In this document: piece after piece, positions 1-10,033 of the stretch
How positions within the stretch are numbered: the first letter of the stretch is position 1
Layout of the letters: the number at the start of each line of letters is the position of its first letter
NCBI GenBank assembly: GCA_964035015.1
Contig: OZ036005.1
Coordinates: 5,645,188 to 5,709,187, forward strand
Source of the DNA: Corallium rubrum
Lineage: Eukaryota > Cnidaria > Anthozoa > Scleralcyonacea > Coralliidae
DNA: 64,000 bases
Direction: 5' to 3'
The notes under the pieces: model-generated
What the model saw: the letters and a program-made list of their open reading frames with translations, nothing else
Databases searched by the model: none
Told to the model about the DNA's origin: nothing
Translations under genes and position numbers: made by a program

Positions 1-649
1 TTCAGGTCAAATTCAGAAACTTCCAAACGAACTTCAGATAATTCAGATCAATTTCAGAACTTTCCAATGAATTTCAGATAATTCAAGTGAATTTCAGAAA
101 TTTCCAAATGATATTCAGATTTTCCAAATGAATTTCAGACATTTCCAAATGATATTCAGACATTTCCAAAATGAAGCGAGAGGCTTGCATAAATAGTGAT
201 CAGCTGAGGGAACAATTTTACCTTTTTTCTGCATTCAATAAAAAACATTCAAGTGCACTTATTGAAACAAAAATAGCACTTTATGTAATCAATGCTATTG
301 ATATGTTACAGAAGCGGTATTGAATGTCGTTTCGCGCTAATAATAAAGTGATGTTGTTATTTCAACGAGTGCAATTGAATGTTTTTTATTGAGTAATGCA
401 GGGCAAAAAGGTATATGTGTTCCCTCAGCTGATCCGAACTATTTACTGTTCAAGCGAACTTTAGCCTCTCGCTTCATTTTGGAAATGTCTGAATATCATT
501 TGGAAATGTCTGAAATTCATTTGAAAATGTCTGAATATCATTTGGAAAATTTGAATATCATTTGGAAGTGTCTGAAATTCATTTGGACAATCTGAATATC
601 ATTTGGAAGTGTCTGAAATTCGTTTGGAAGTTTCTGAATTTGACCTGAA
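1..649. mobile_element. Fold-back element with repeat-built arms
   Basis: The first ~185 bases and the last ~195 bases (about 455-649) are inverted copies of each other. Both arms consist of degenerate 18-28 bp units of the type TTTCCAAATGAATTTCAGA, and both outer ends read TTCAGGTCAAATTCAGAAAC. The middle (about 186-454) is also partly palindromic around CAGCTGAGGGAACA. The window begins exactly at the left arm, so the true left end and any target duplication are not visible. No protein is supported; the 68-codon ORF here simply translates the repeats. Confidence 0.75.
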
Positions 650-1561
650 AAAGGTGTAGAATGGTTTGCCGTTAATAATATAGCCAGAGTGAAACACTAA
701 AATACAGAATAAAAGTGGATTTTAGCGTTCAGAAGGTTTACACTGTAATAATTCGAAGTCGATAATACATTCACGCAATGAATCAAATGACAGACGTTTC
801 CCCATTTTAAAAGTATTTTCCGTTTAGCTAGAAACTAGAAATTTCTACCCCAAATAGCATTTTTCAATAGCTTCTGTTTGATATATATCTCGCAATGTTG
901 CGCGTCAAGTATTTAAAAAATCTAAAATTCTGTATTAACACTTGTGAGAAGTCAATTTCCTGTCTATTTGTAATATTATTTCAAACAACGGTTCGCACAT
1001 TTTTGACATTTCAACAAGTTTCACATAACGGAGAAACTTGAACTATACATGGAATGAAAGCTTATTCAACATCTGATAACATACGTACACAATATATTTT
1101 AAAAATGAGTAGTTCTGAAATTACTAGCCATCTTGTTCCACAACTGACAAGATGCCGCGCGCAATTAAAATGCAACGCCACTTAATATTATTACTCACCG
1201 CTTCTCCCCTCGGAACCATTCAAAAGCCGTCAATATGAAAGTCCACAGGCATCGGGGACCAAAATATCATAGCCCTGCATTAAATAGCGACCAAGTTGAG
1301 AGTATTCTTAGTCTGAAAACCAGCCGCCGTATATTTGACAAGATGGAAGGAATTCAGATTGTTCATTATATTCCATGATAATTCTATAATTATCCCAAAT
1401 TAGAAACATGTCAACCAATCAGATTTCACTACCCAGTTTCTTGGTAGTGACGTCACTGGACGGCATTATCGCCCATTGAATTCAGACGCCTCTCTCAGCG
1501 AGTGAGAACGAGATGAGATCGGCGGCTGGCTTTCAGTCTACCTACCCTCGGGATTAGCAAA
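650..1561. other. No gene seen
   Basis: AT-rich sequence without a credible ORF or RNA gene. About 1508-1537 (GATCGGCGGCTGGCTTTCAG and flanks) recurs at about 10683-10711, so at least the right part belongs to a dispersed repeat. Confidence 0.6.
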
Positions 1562-1613
1562 AATAGGTACGCAATGCGTACATGTGACTACCGCTATTAA
1601 GCATAGAAAGATA

Positions 1614-1619
1614 TAGACT
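1614..1619. repeat. Left 6-bp target site duplication TAGACT
   Basis: TAGACT directly precedes the inverted repeat that begins AGTAGATTAATCC. The same six bases follow the right end at 6443-6448. The uninterrupted repeat copy near 29352 has GTAGACTTG once, as expected for an unoccupied site. Confidence 0.85.
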
Positions 1620-2088
1620 AGTAGATTAATCCGCACAACCAGGATCGGAAGTGACGTCACACCCATGCACCGGAAGTGAGGTGTGCACACAAAAGTGACG
1701 TCACCCTATCATACCGGAAATGACGTATTGTACGTACTGTACATCCAGGATCGGAAGTGACGTCATAGGGGTGTGCGCACGGGCTGACGTCTCATTTTTG
1801 CGTACGTACGCGTACGTACGCGATATCATCAAATTCCCCATAAATTCTTTTTTTTTCGGAATAAAGAACACAATGCTTACAGTTTTCACGAGGAGAACTT
1901 AATAAGATTAAATGATGGAGTGTTTACATGGAGAACCTGCTTCTTGTTCGACAACTGACGTGATAAGAATTATGCGGTGTATATCATTAACGTATCGCGG
2001 GCTACTTTTCGACAGCTATTTCGGAACGCACTCGGGTTTCCTTCGGTCATCGTCGTATTATTTCAAGATGGGTGAAGATCGATAAATA

Positions 2089-3290
2089 ACAAGAAACTAT
2101 TTCTTAAAAGAAATAGCTGTTTCGTTCCGGTCAGTCGTTTATGAGGGTCAGTCGTTTATGAGGGTCAACAGCAATGACGAATTTTAGCTCAACTAATTAT
2201 TTCCCCCATGTAGACTGGCGCGACAATTTTTACTACGCGCCTGCGTTTCATACGACAAACTTAATTTAGACGATTTTTGTTTTGCATATAAACAAACTAG
2301 AAATATGCTGAAGCGAGAAGATTATAATAAAACTACAAAAAATTAATTTAAGCTTCGTCTAATAAAACGAACACACATTTCAGACGTTGTACCGTCTGAT
2401 CATGACGGATTACTCTCTCCTCCACGTCCAGAGGGCAGGCTCTATTGATTATTTCAGGTTATTCACAGTCGCATAAATTCGACTGAATTTAAATGTGACG
2501 TGCTAGCGGTCTCGCGATTTTCGTGAGAACGCAATTATTTTGGCAACGTAAATCTTCTATTCAGTAGCAATACTCTTCTGACCGTCTATAGGATCAAAAT
2601 AAAACGTTACCAAAATAATTGCTTTCTCGGGAAAATTGCGAGACGCTAGCACGTCGCATTTAAATTTCATGCAGCTGATTTATTTATGACACCGCGGTAT
2701 TTATTGAATAATCGCCAATAGCAAATCCATAAATTTCCAAGGCCAAAAGGATCAATATAAATTAGGTCAATAATGGACTATCATCATTTTCGTCGTCATA
2801 GGTCATAGTTTAATTCTCGAATCAGAATAATCCATTTAGATGGGCCACAAATGAATGATAACGAACTTCTAGCCTCAAACTATTGACATTGTTCATAAAA
2901 TAGCTATATTTTAAAATTATTAGACACGCGTGAAACAGTGCGACTGACCTTTTGGAACGCGCAGTTGCCATACATACCGAATGCATTCTCGAGTTCAACG
3001 AGGGGAAAGTTCCTACTTTCTACAGCACAAGATTGATGATTCGCTTCGCACGGGATTGTTTACGTCTTCAAATTACTCTAGATCAGCAATATTTTCACTT
3101 CGTTTTGGCGTTTAACCACGCCTCCAACTAAATTTTTTATGCGGAATTTTGATTTCATTGGATAAGATCACAGTTATGTCAACAACACTGCACTACGATT
3201 GGACGATTTTGATCTGTGATGACAGTTTCTTTTGTGATGTCAATGGAAAGCTAATACAGTAACAGTTTCGTTCCTGCGGGGAACGAAACA
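2089..3290. mobile_element. Secondary insertion in the left arm
   Basis: The right arm reads straight through the equivalent point (near 5966), so these ~1202 bp were added after the arms formed. The ends are hairpin-like (GAAACTATTTCTT...AAATAGCTGTTTC on the left, GTTTCGTTCC/GGAACGAAAC on the right). GTCAGTCGTTTATGAGG is tandemly repeated near 2131, and a palindrome lies at about 2488-2668. No clear target duplication and no ORF, so the class is unassigned. Confidence 0.65.
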
Positions 3291-3730
3291 AAAACAGTAT
3301 TGGAACAGTTTGGCTTTCTTTTTTTCCCTTTCTTTTTTAGTGAATATGAGGAAAAAAGATGGATTTGGGACAGAGTTCAGGTTTTTCTGATTACCAAGTC
3401 ATTTTAAATTATCTTTCTTTTTGGATTAATGATCACAATGACAATGTGCATTAGACACTTTTATAAGTTTATGTACACTGAATTACTTACACCGATGTTT
3501 TATAAGTTTATGTACACTGAATTACTTAGACTGATGTTTTATAAGTCTACGTGAGAATTTTCTACCATAACTAAACACTTAATAAGTATACTGTTCAGGT
3601 TTTTACGTTGTTTGTTTATGTAAATGGTTACACGAGAAAGAAACGTCATGTGGTTATTTTCAATGGGTACCTGAACCAGCAACGTCGTCCCGCGTTGAAG
3701 AGCCGTTCATTTTTGTGAGATGAGAAGATG

Positions 3731-4173
3731 AGCACATGCTCATAACTGCTCTGAGCACCTGCTCATTTGCTCATAACTGCTCTGAGCACTTGCTCATTTC
3801 TGCTCATGAGCACTTGCTCATTTGCTCATAACTGCTCTGAGCACCTGCTCATTTGCTCATAACTGCTCTGAGCACCTGCTCATTTGCTCATAACTGCTCT
3901 GAGCACCTGCTCATTTGCTCATAACTGCTCATGAGCACTTGCTCATTGGCTCATAACTGCTCATGAGCACTTGCTCATTGGCTCATAACTGCTCTGAGCA
4001 CTTGCTCATTGGCTCATAAGTGCTCTGAGCACTTGCTCATTGGCTCATAAGTGCTCTGAGCACTTGCTCATTGGCTCATAAGTGCTCTGAGCACTTGCTC
4101 ATTGGCTCATAAGCGCTCTGAGCACTTGCTCATTTGCTCATAACTGCTCATGACCACTTGCTCATTTGCTCAT
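3731..4173. repeat. Minisatellite in left arm (31-bp unit, GAGCA-rich)
   Basis: Tandem array built from the palindrome TGCTCTGAGCA alternating with CTTGCTCATTGGCTCATAAG. It matches the array at 5174-5527 in reverse orientation but is ~90 bp longer, so the two arms have drifted in copy number. Confidence 0.9.
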
Positions 4174-4450
4174 TATGGCCCGATCAGGCCCGTTTTGGCC
4201 CTATAAGGCCCGATGGCCCGATAGAAGGTACGGCTTAATTCTGGTGTACATTTTTTTCTTCAAGGACTTATTATTGCTTAAAAAATGAAACAAGACACAA
4301 TACAATTTTGATAAATTTTTATTTTAAGCATTACATCGATTCACTGATCATCATCACTATCTGAAATTCCTAGTCCAAAAATCAAGTGGTGTTTATTAAT
4401 AAGGACTTTCCGTCCCTACTCGTCATTTACAGGTTGTCTGAGCTGAAAGA

Positions 4451-5008
4451 ATGAGCTGCCAATATTGTGGGAAAATGTTTAGTAAAGGCTATAATCTAAG
4501 ACGGCACGAAAACGATTGTCCGTCAAGGGAATACACTGACACTGAGGAGCCTGATATGGAATCTGATGAAGAAATGTCAAGCTCGTCGTATGATGAAAAC
4601 AGTCAGAGTTCCGAAGATGACGGTGAAATAAAGGAAGAGATTGATCCTTGGGCAACCATGATTGACGAAGCAAAAGTGACGGTTCGGCCAGAATATGATG
4701 AACTATTAAAAACGTTGCAAATGGAAGGGCAAGAAGAAAGTGTAGCTAAGCAGAAAGCCTTTGAAAAAATTCTCCCTGAACTTCAGAAAGAATTCGCTGA
4801 CGTTTACGTGGATAATTTACGTTGGATGAAAGTACTTAAAAAGGATCCTGTGCATGCAAAGATCATGGAAACGAAGCAGACACTTGTGAACGAAGACTCG
4901 TTTGATCCTGATGAAGCTTTATCTGCAGCGGTTGACAAAAGAAAGTTTCTTTTGAAACAGCTTTTAGAAGATCAAGGACGTTTTTCAGATAGTGATGATG
5001 ATCAGTGA
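4451..5008 (+). CDS. 185-aa acidic protein with N-terminal C2HC zinc finger
   Basis: The only gene in the long-TIR element; I do not recognise a named family. Residues 3-24 form a zinc finger with ligands C3, C6, H19 and C24. Residues ~27-63 are very rich in Ser, Asp and Glu. Residues ~64-185 look helical and charged and end in a Ser/Asp-rich tail. The ATG at 4451 is the first in frame and lies 18 bp after a TTTACAG acceptor-like site (4426-4432), so a 5' UTR intron is possible. AATAAA follows 18 bp after the stop. The last ~8 codons lie inside the right inverted repeat, so an antisense copy of this end sits in the left arm. A DNA-binding or packaging role for the transposon is a guess. The frame is open and codon use looks normal. 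Confidence 0.7.
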   Translation: MSCQYCGKMFSKGYNLRRHENDCPSREYTDTEEPDMESDEEMSSSSYDENSQSSEDDGEIKEEIDPWATMIDEAKVTVRPEYDELLKTLQMEGQEESVAKQKAFEKILPELQKEFADVYVDNLRWMKVLKKDPVHAKIMETKQTLVNEDSFDPDEALSAAVDKRKFLLKQLLEDQGRFSDSDDDQ

Positions 5009-5025
5009 ATCGATGTAATGCTTAA

Positions 5026-5031
5026 AATAAA
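5026..5031 (+). terminator. Poly(A) signal AATAAA of the central ORF
   Basis: Canonical AATAAA 18 bp past the stop codon at 5006-5008. Because it lies in the inverted repeat, the left arm carries its reverse complement. Confidence 0.55.
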
Positions 5032-5173
5032 AATTTATCAAAATTGTATTGTGTCTTGTTTCATTTTTTAAGCAATAATAAGTCCTTGAAGAAAAAAATG
5101 TACACCAGAATTAAGCCGTACCTTCTATCGGGCCATCGGGCCTTATAGGGCCAAAACGGGCCTGATCGGGCCA

Positions 5174-5527
5174 TAATGAGCAAATGAGCAAGTGCTCATG
5201 AGCAGTTATGAGCAAATGAGCAAGTGCTCAGAGCACTTATGAGCCAATGAGCAAGTGCTCAGAGCACTTATGAGCCAATGAGCAAGTGCTCAGAGCACTT
5301 ATGAGCCAATGAGCAAGTGCTCAGAGCACTTATGAGCCAATGAGCAAGTGCTCAGAGCAGTTATGAGCAAGTGCTCATGAGCAGTTATGAGCCAATGAGC
5401 AAGTGCTCATGAGCAGTTATGAGCAAATGAGCAGGTGCTCAGAGCAGTTATGAGCAAATGAGCAAGTGCTCATGAGCAGTTATGAGCAAATGAGCAGGTG
5501 CTCAGAGCAGTTATGAGCATGTGCTCA
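5174..5527. repeat. Minisatellite in right arm
   Basis: Reverse-orientation counterpart of the array at 3731-4173 (unit containing GAGCAAGTGCTCAGAGCA), with fewer copies. Confidence 0.9.
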
Positions 5528-6442
5528 TCTTCTCATCTCACAAAAATGAACGGCTCTTCAACGCGGGACGACGTTGCTGGTTCAGGTACCCATTGAAAAT
5601 AACCACATGACGTTTCTTTCTCGTGTAACCATTTACATAAACAAACAACGTAAAAACCTGAACAGTATACTTATTAAGTGTTTAGTTATGGTAGAAAATT
5701 CTCACGTAGACTTATAAAACATCAGTCTAAGTAATTCAGTGTACATAAACTTATAAAACATCGGTGTAAGTAATTCAGTGTACATAAACTTATAAAAGTG
5801 TCTAATGCACATTGTCATTGTGATCATTAATCCAAAAAGAAAGATAATTTAAAATGACTTGGTAATCAGAAAAACCTGAACTCTGTCTCAAATCCATCTT
5901 TTTTCCTCATATTCACTAAAAAAGAAAGGGAAAAAAAGAAAGCCAAACTGTTCCAATACTGTTTTTATTTATCGATCTTCACCCATCTTGAAATAATACG
6001 ATGACCGAAGGAAACCCGAGTGCGTTCCGAAATAGCTGTCGAAAAGTAGCCCGCGATACGTTAATGATATACACCGCATAATTCTTATCACGTCAGTTGT
6101 CGAACAAGAAGCAGGTTCTCCATGTAAACACTCCATCATTTAATCTTATTAAGTTCTCCTCGTGAAAACTATAAGCATTGTGTTCTTTATTCCGAAAAAA
6201 AAAGAATTTATGGGGAATTTGATGGTATCGCGTACGTACGCGTACGTACGCGTACGTACGCAAAAATGATGACGTCAGCCCGTGCGCACACCCCTATGAC
6301 GTCACTTCCGATCCTGGATGTACAGTACGTACAATACGTCATTTCCGGTATGATAGGGTGACGTCACTTATGTGTGCACACCTCACTTCCGGTGCATGGG
6401 TGTGACGTCACTTCCGATCCTGGTTGTGCGGATTAATCTACT

Positions 6443-6448
6443 TAGACT
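6443..6448. repeat. Right 6-bp target site duplication TAGACT
   Basis: Second copy of TAGACT; it continues into TAAGAAGCAATGCATG, which parallels TGAAATGCATGG after the empty site in the other repeat copy. Confidence 0.85.
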
Positions 6449-7009
6449 TAAGAAGCAATGCATGAAAATGTGTGAAAAGTACACAGACACACAAAAAAAT
6501 GAGTTATTTTAAATAATTTAAAACATGTGTTGCTAATTTGAATATGGCACATACTATACATACATCTTTACTGGTTGTTTCCATATATTAATATATAGCA
6601 TAGCATATATTAGCATTATAAACATGCCCCAAAGTTTTACATCAAGTGAACTTGTAAAATTCAGATTTTTATACGAAGCCCAGATAGCTTATCCGGTGGG
6701 TAAATCCTAGCTAGAGAACCACTATAGTGGTGCTTTGAACAACCCAATTTAACTTTTATCCACTGACCGGCACTATCACATACATGACAACATGTATTCA
6801 GTGGATAAAATTTTATATTAAGTTTTCAAAGCATGAGTAGTGCTGTTCTTTATCTCGACTTTGTAGAACTCACCCTAGATCATATAGATTATTTTTGTGG
6901 ATACACCACATAAAATATTTATATGCTAAGCTTTCGGCCTGTTGATTCAGGTCTAAGCTTAACAAATAAATATTTTATTTGGCATTTCCACAAAAATAAT
7001 CTATAGTAC

Positions 7010-7340
7010 CAGGGTTCAAAATAGCAGCCGGCTGCCGGCGATAGCCGGCTGCCGGCGATAGCCGGCAGTTTTAGGACCTTGCCAGCAATTTCTAATTTCA
7101 AAATATAACTAAATTTTGGTTATCGGCGAAATTGCTTTTGCCAAGATCAGAATTATGGTAATTTGTTTGGATTTCTCTGTATATGATCGAAAAGAAACCA
7201 GTATTTGGTTTACAATACATTATTTGGGCCTATGTCCAGAACGTAACTTTGCTGCTTGGGAAACAGCCGGCAATAATTTTGACCTACAAAAAACAGCCGA
7301 CAAAATTAGGCATATTTTCTGAACGTTATTTCAAACCCTG
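7010..7340. mobile_element. hAT-like MITE with 5-bp duplication AGTAC
   Basis: Termini CAGGGTTCAAAATAG and ATTTCAAACCCTG, flanked by AGTAC at 7005-7009 and 7341-7345. Copy 2 of the host repeat reads CTATATACATTATC at this point with no insertion (near 29700), which confirms it. The interior has CAGCCGGC-rich blocks. CAGGG ends with a 5-bp duplication fit the hAT variants that make 5-bp rather than 8-bp duplications. No transposase. Confidence 0.8.
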
Positions 7341-8816
7341 AGTACATTATCACCATGAAAACTTTCAAAGAATTAATCACCCCAGATCATCAACATTATG
7401 TTCCAAAACAACATTTTACTTGTCATAAATATGCTGTCAGTGGCATTCAAGTGTTATGCATATCACTAATATTTTGTGATTCTGCTAGTATTAATACTCA
7501 GTATTGTCGTTTCAACAGATATATTTCTTCATTTCAAGGCTTTCAACATATTCAAGGCTTTAAGTTTCCCAACAGCTCACAATAGCTTTTCAACAATTTA
7601 TCAAAATGTACAATTGAGTGACACTTAGACACCAGATTATAAAATATTTTAGTACTTTCACAAGAGTCAGACTTCTGGTGTATCTACTATTCTGCGGTCA
7701 GACCACTGTAGCAGCTCTGGTGTGCACAAACTTTGGTTTCTTAATTTCATTATTCAAGATATTGAACAACATCTAAAACAAGTAAACAAAGCACCCAAGT
7801 CAAAGTTTTGTAATGTCGATATAACAGCCAAGATATTTTGTCAGCATAAATTTCTTATATACATGTATATAGTGTAAATACAGGGCACTGTAATATATAC
7901 ATCTCCAAATCATTAATAATTTATAAACCAAACACATAGGAAAATCATAAGTGAGACAAAGGTTTGATATGTGATAAACACTTGGATAGATTAAGCCAAC
8001 TCTTACCTCAAACTTATCTTAAAATACTGATTTATTTGACAACTGATTCATTTCCTGATTTGTTTGATCTTGAAACACTCGAAAGTTGTGTTTGATCTAA
8101 GTTTAATATTAATTAACCACCTAGCGGCTAGCTCGAAGTTGGTTAAAACACGCTTCTCACTATATACACATGTACATGCAGTAACACGAGTCACTGACCA
8201 GTGAGCACAACACACAATTGAACCAAAATTAAACTTAAACTCAAAAAGCGATTTTATCATTATAAATAATTTCTATCAAAGACTGGTGTATATTGACAAT
8301 TTCTTCGATAAAAGAAGAAGAGCTTTGAAACAGGACACAGTTGAAGGCCCAACTTCTAGCGAACTTTATAAGCTGAATATTTCTAGTACTGCTATAACTA
8401 TAAGTACCAAAGTACGAGGTTGGCTTTGTTTCCGACAAAGTATTTATAGATTTTGTATATAGTATATAACATAAACAACGTCACAGTTTTGAAACTATTT
8501 CTTACCTTGTATAAGCTGATCAATGACAGAAGTAGAAGAAGAAAAGATTTGCAAAGTAATAATTAACACTTTTCAAAAATCAAAACTGTCCAAAATGCAA
8601 GACGAGATTCACTTTAGTTTATGCCCCACGAAAACAACTCGAGTACTTCTCGAATACCTGGCGATCAATGGCGATCTTCTCGACTATATGGCGATCGTGC
8701 CGAATATCCGACGATAGCTGTCGAGTATGACGGACGTAGTGAGGTCCAAGACAATCAAGCAAGCATGTTGCCGACATAGTGGCTCCCGCTGACAGGTCAG
8801 CGGTAGTCACACAAAT

Positions 8817-9210
8817 GGTGAACGCCCGGGGGTGGTCCGGGGGGGGGGAATGGGCACAGCATTCATTTACTTCTTCGTTTACAAAAATATATACTGATAC
8901 CTTATTCAAGATTGTAAGCTTTTTTTGCTTCCTCTTCATTGCTTGTACCCGAAACACAACATTTTCAGAAGAAATCCGAAGAGATATCCTCGTTGAATCG
9001 CTTAATTTTCTGCCATATTGCTTCGAACGATTTTTTCAAAACAAACATTCGTAGATAATTACATGAAGTACTCCACTCAGGTTGAGTACTTCGTGTAATT
9101 ATCTACGAATGTCTTGTTTTGAGAGGTGCTCATTTTGATTGCTGCGTTGGCAGTGTTACGGGCGGCGTAGGACCTCTGGGACCAGGGTATGCCAGTGTAG
9201 AAACAACAAT
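8817..9210. other. No gene seen
   Basis: Contains a G-run with CCCGGGGGTGGTCC (8825-8850), A/T-rich unique-looking sequence, and a short inverted pair ATTACATGAAGTACTC / GAGTACTTCGTGTAATT at about 9056-9102. Confidence 0.55.
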
Positions 9211-9379
9211 CGAAATATAGCAAGGTTAGATATACTTCCGAAACAGAGAACGTAGGAGTCTAACGTTTCGAGCGAAGGCCCTTCGTCAGAGAGAAACGCC
9301 TGACGAAGGGCCTTCGCTCGAAACGTTAGACTCCTACGTTCTCTGTTTCGGCAGTATATCTAACTTTGCTATATTTCGA
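9211..9379. mobile_element. Near-perfect palindrome (fold-back MITE)
   Basis: Arms 9211-9288 and 9301-9379 are inverted copies with a 12-bp spacer. They contain GAAGGGCCTTCGCTCG and AACGTTAGACTCCTACG. A diverged relative of one arm occurs after calcineurin exon 9 (about 27270-27370). No coding potential. Confidence 0.85.
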
Positions 9380-9439
9380 TTATTATAAAACCTACAAAGT
9401 CGGTTATTTTATATATTGCATGTGTAGATCGTTATTACG

Positions 9440-9990
9440 AGCGAGGAACAAAGCACTCCAAAAAAAGTGTGCGAGACTTTCGGACTTCCAAGGGTCCTTG
9501 GATTTTCTCATCGGACTTTTGTGAATTTTTTGCGGACTTTTCCGGACTTTTTGTGAAACTTATTAAAGATATTTTCTCTTTATTTTTCATGTTCTGGCCG
9601 AGCTTTAAGTGAAACTGGGAAATAATAAAGGCGTAGGAGCCAAATGGGAGAATAGTAGGGAAATATATTCATAAAAACAGCCAAATATGAAAATACAAAA
9701 AGTAAAAAAAAATAATAAAAAAAATTAAAATAAGTAAATATTAAAAAAAACCAAAAAATAAATAAATAAATACATAAAGTACTGCAGGAATAATTTGTAG
9801 GAGAAAGTGCAGATTTCTTCGGATTTTCTGGGGGTTTTGATCAATTGAGTCGGATTTTATGGATTTTCAAAGGATTTTCATGGATTTTCAAGAATTTTTG
9901 GGGATTTTTTTATTTTTAAGGATTTTCAGCCGGACTTTTCGCGGACTTTTCGTCGAAGTGTATACGTACGGGATTTTTGGAATTTGGAGT
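9440..9990. repeat. Degenerate GGACTTTT/GGATTTTC repeats around an A-rich tract
   Basis: Loose tandem repeats of GGACTTTT (9470-9560) and GGATTTTC (9815-9950) flank an A-rich, low-complexity stretch (9685-9780). No gene is supported. Confidence 0.6.
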
Positions 9991-10033
9991 GCTATGCCCC
10001 TTGATTACGAGTCTTCCTGGAAGATGTTAAGTC

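Larger units (their letters stand above)
1620..4366. repeat. Left terminal inverted repeat arm
   Basis: Reverse complement of the right arm, from the AGTAGATT terminus through TGACGTCA-containing blocks, CGTACG repeats, a GAGCA minisatellite and an A/T-rich block, ending at CTGAAA (4361-4366). It is ~1.2 kb longer than the right arm because of the insertion at 2089-3290. The inner end contains an antisense copy of the last codons and 3' UTR of the central ORF. Confidence 0.85.
1620..6442 (+). mobile_element. 4.8 kb long-TIR transposon, possibly a mini-Polinton
   Basis: Seen: perfect termini AGTAGATTAATCC and GGATTAATCTACT, flanked on both sides by TAGACT, with a matching empty site at about 29340-29375. 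Inverted arms run 1620-4366 and 4983-6442, leaving only ~616 bp of unique centre, mostly the ORF at 4451-5008. Known: Polinton/Maverick elements have 6-bp duplications, long inverted repeats and 5'-AG termini, but are normally 15-20 kb with polymerase B, integrase, ATPase and protease genes. None of those is here. Inference: a non-autonomous Polinton-like derivative, or an unnamed fold-back family. The ends and the insertion are well supported; the family is not. Confidence 0.8.
4983..6442. repeat. Right terminal inverted repeat arm (1460 bp)
   Basis: Inverted partner of 1620-4366, from the 3' end of the central ORF to the terminus ...AATCTACT. It lacks the 1.2 kb insertion of the left arm and carries the shorter GAGCA array. 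The outer ~200 bp are full of GTCA/TGACGTCA and CGTACG motifs. Confidence 0.88.
1562..8816. repeat. Dispersed repeat, copy 1 (interrupted by two elements)
   Basis: This repeat is shared with 29297-37168. It starts near AAAAATAGGTACGCAATGCG and contains TGTGACTACCGCT at its left; its right end carries the inverse, AGCGGTAGTCACA, so it may itself be an old inverted-repeat transposon. In this copy it is broken by the long-TIR element (1620-6442) and by a small CAGGG-ended element (7010-7340). Removing both gives sequence that runs in parallel with copy 2. No coding capacity is visible. Confidence 0.75.

Noticed and set aside
3731..5527. CRISPR-like arrays of short repeats
   Set aside because: Units are contiguous with no unique spacers and the genome is eukaryotic; minisatellites.
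8619..8957. 112-codon minus-strand ORF
   Set aside because: Runs through the end of a dispersed repeat and a G-run; not open in the parallel repeat copy.
9300..9324. Hammerhead-ribozyme-like core CTGACGA...GAAAC
   Set aside because: The flanks are one continuous palindrome, so the apparent stem III simply continues through the GAAAC core; the first stem II pair would be A-C. A ribozyme fold is not supported.
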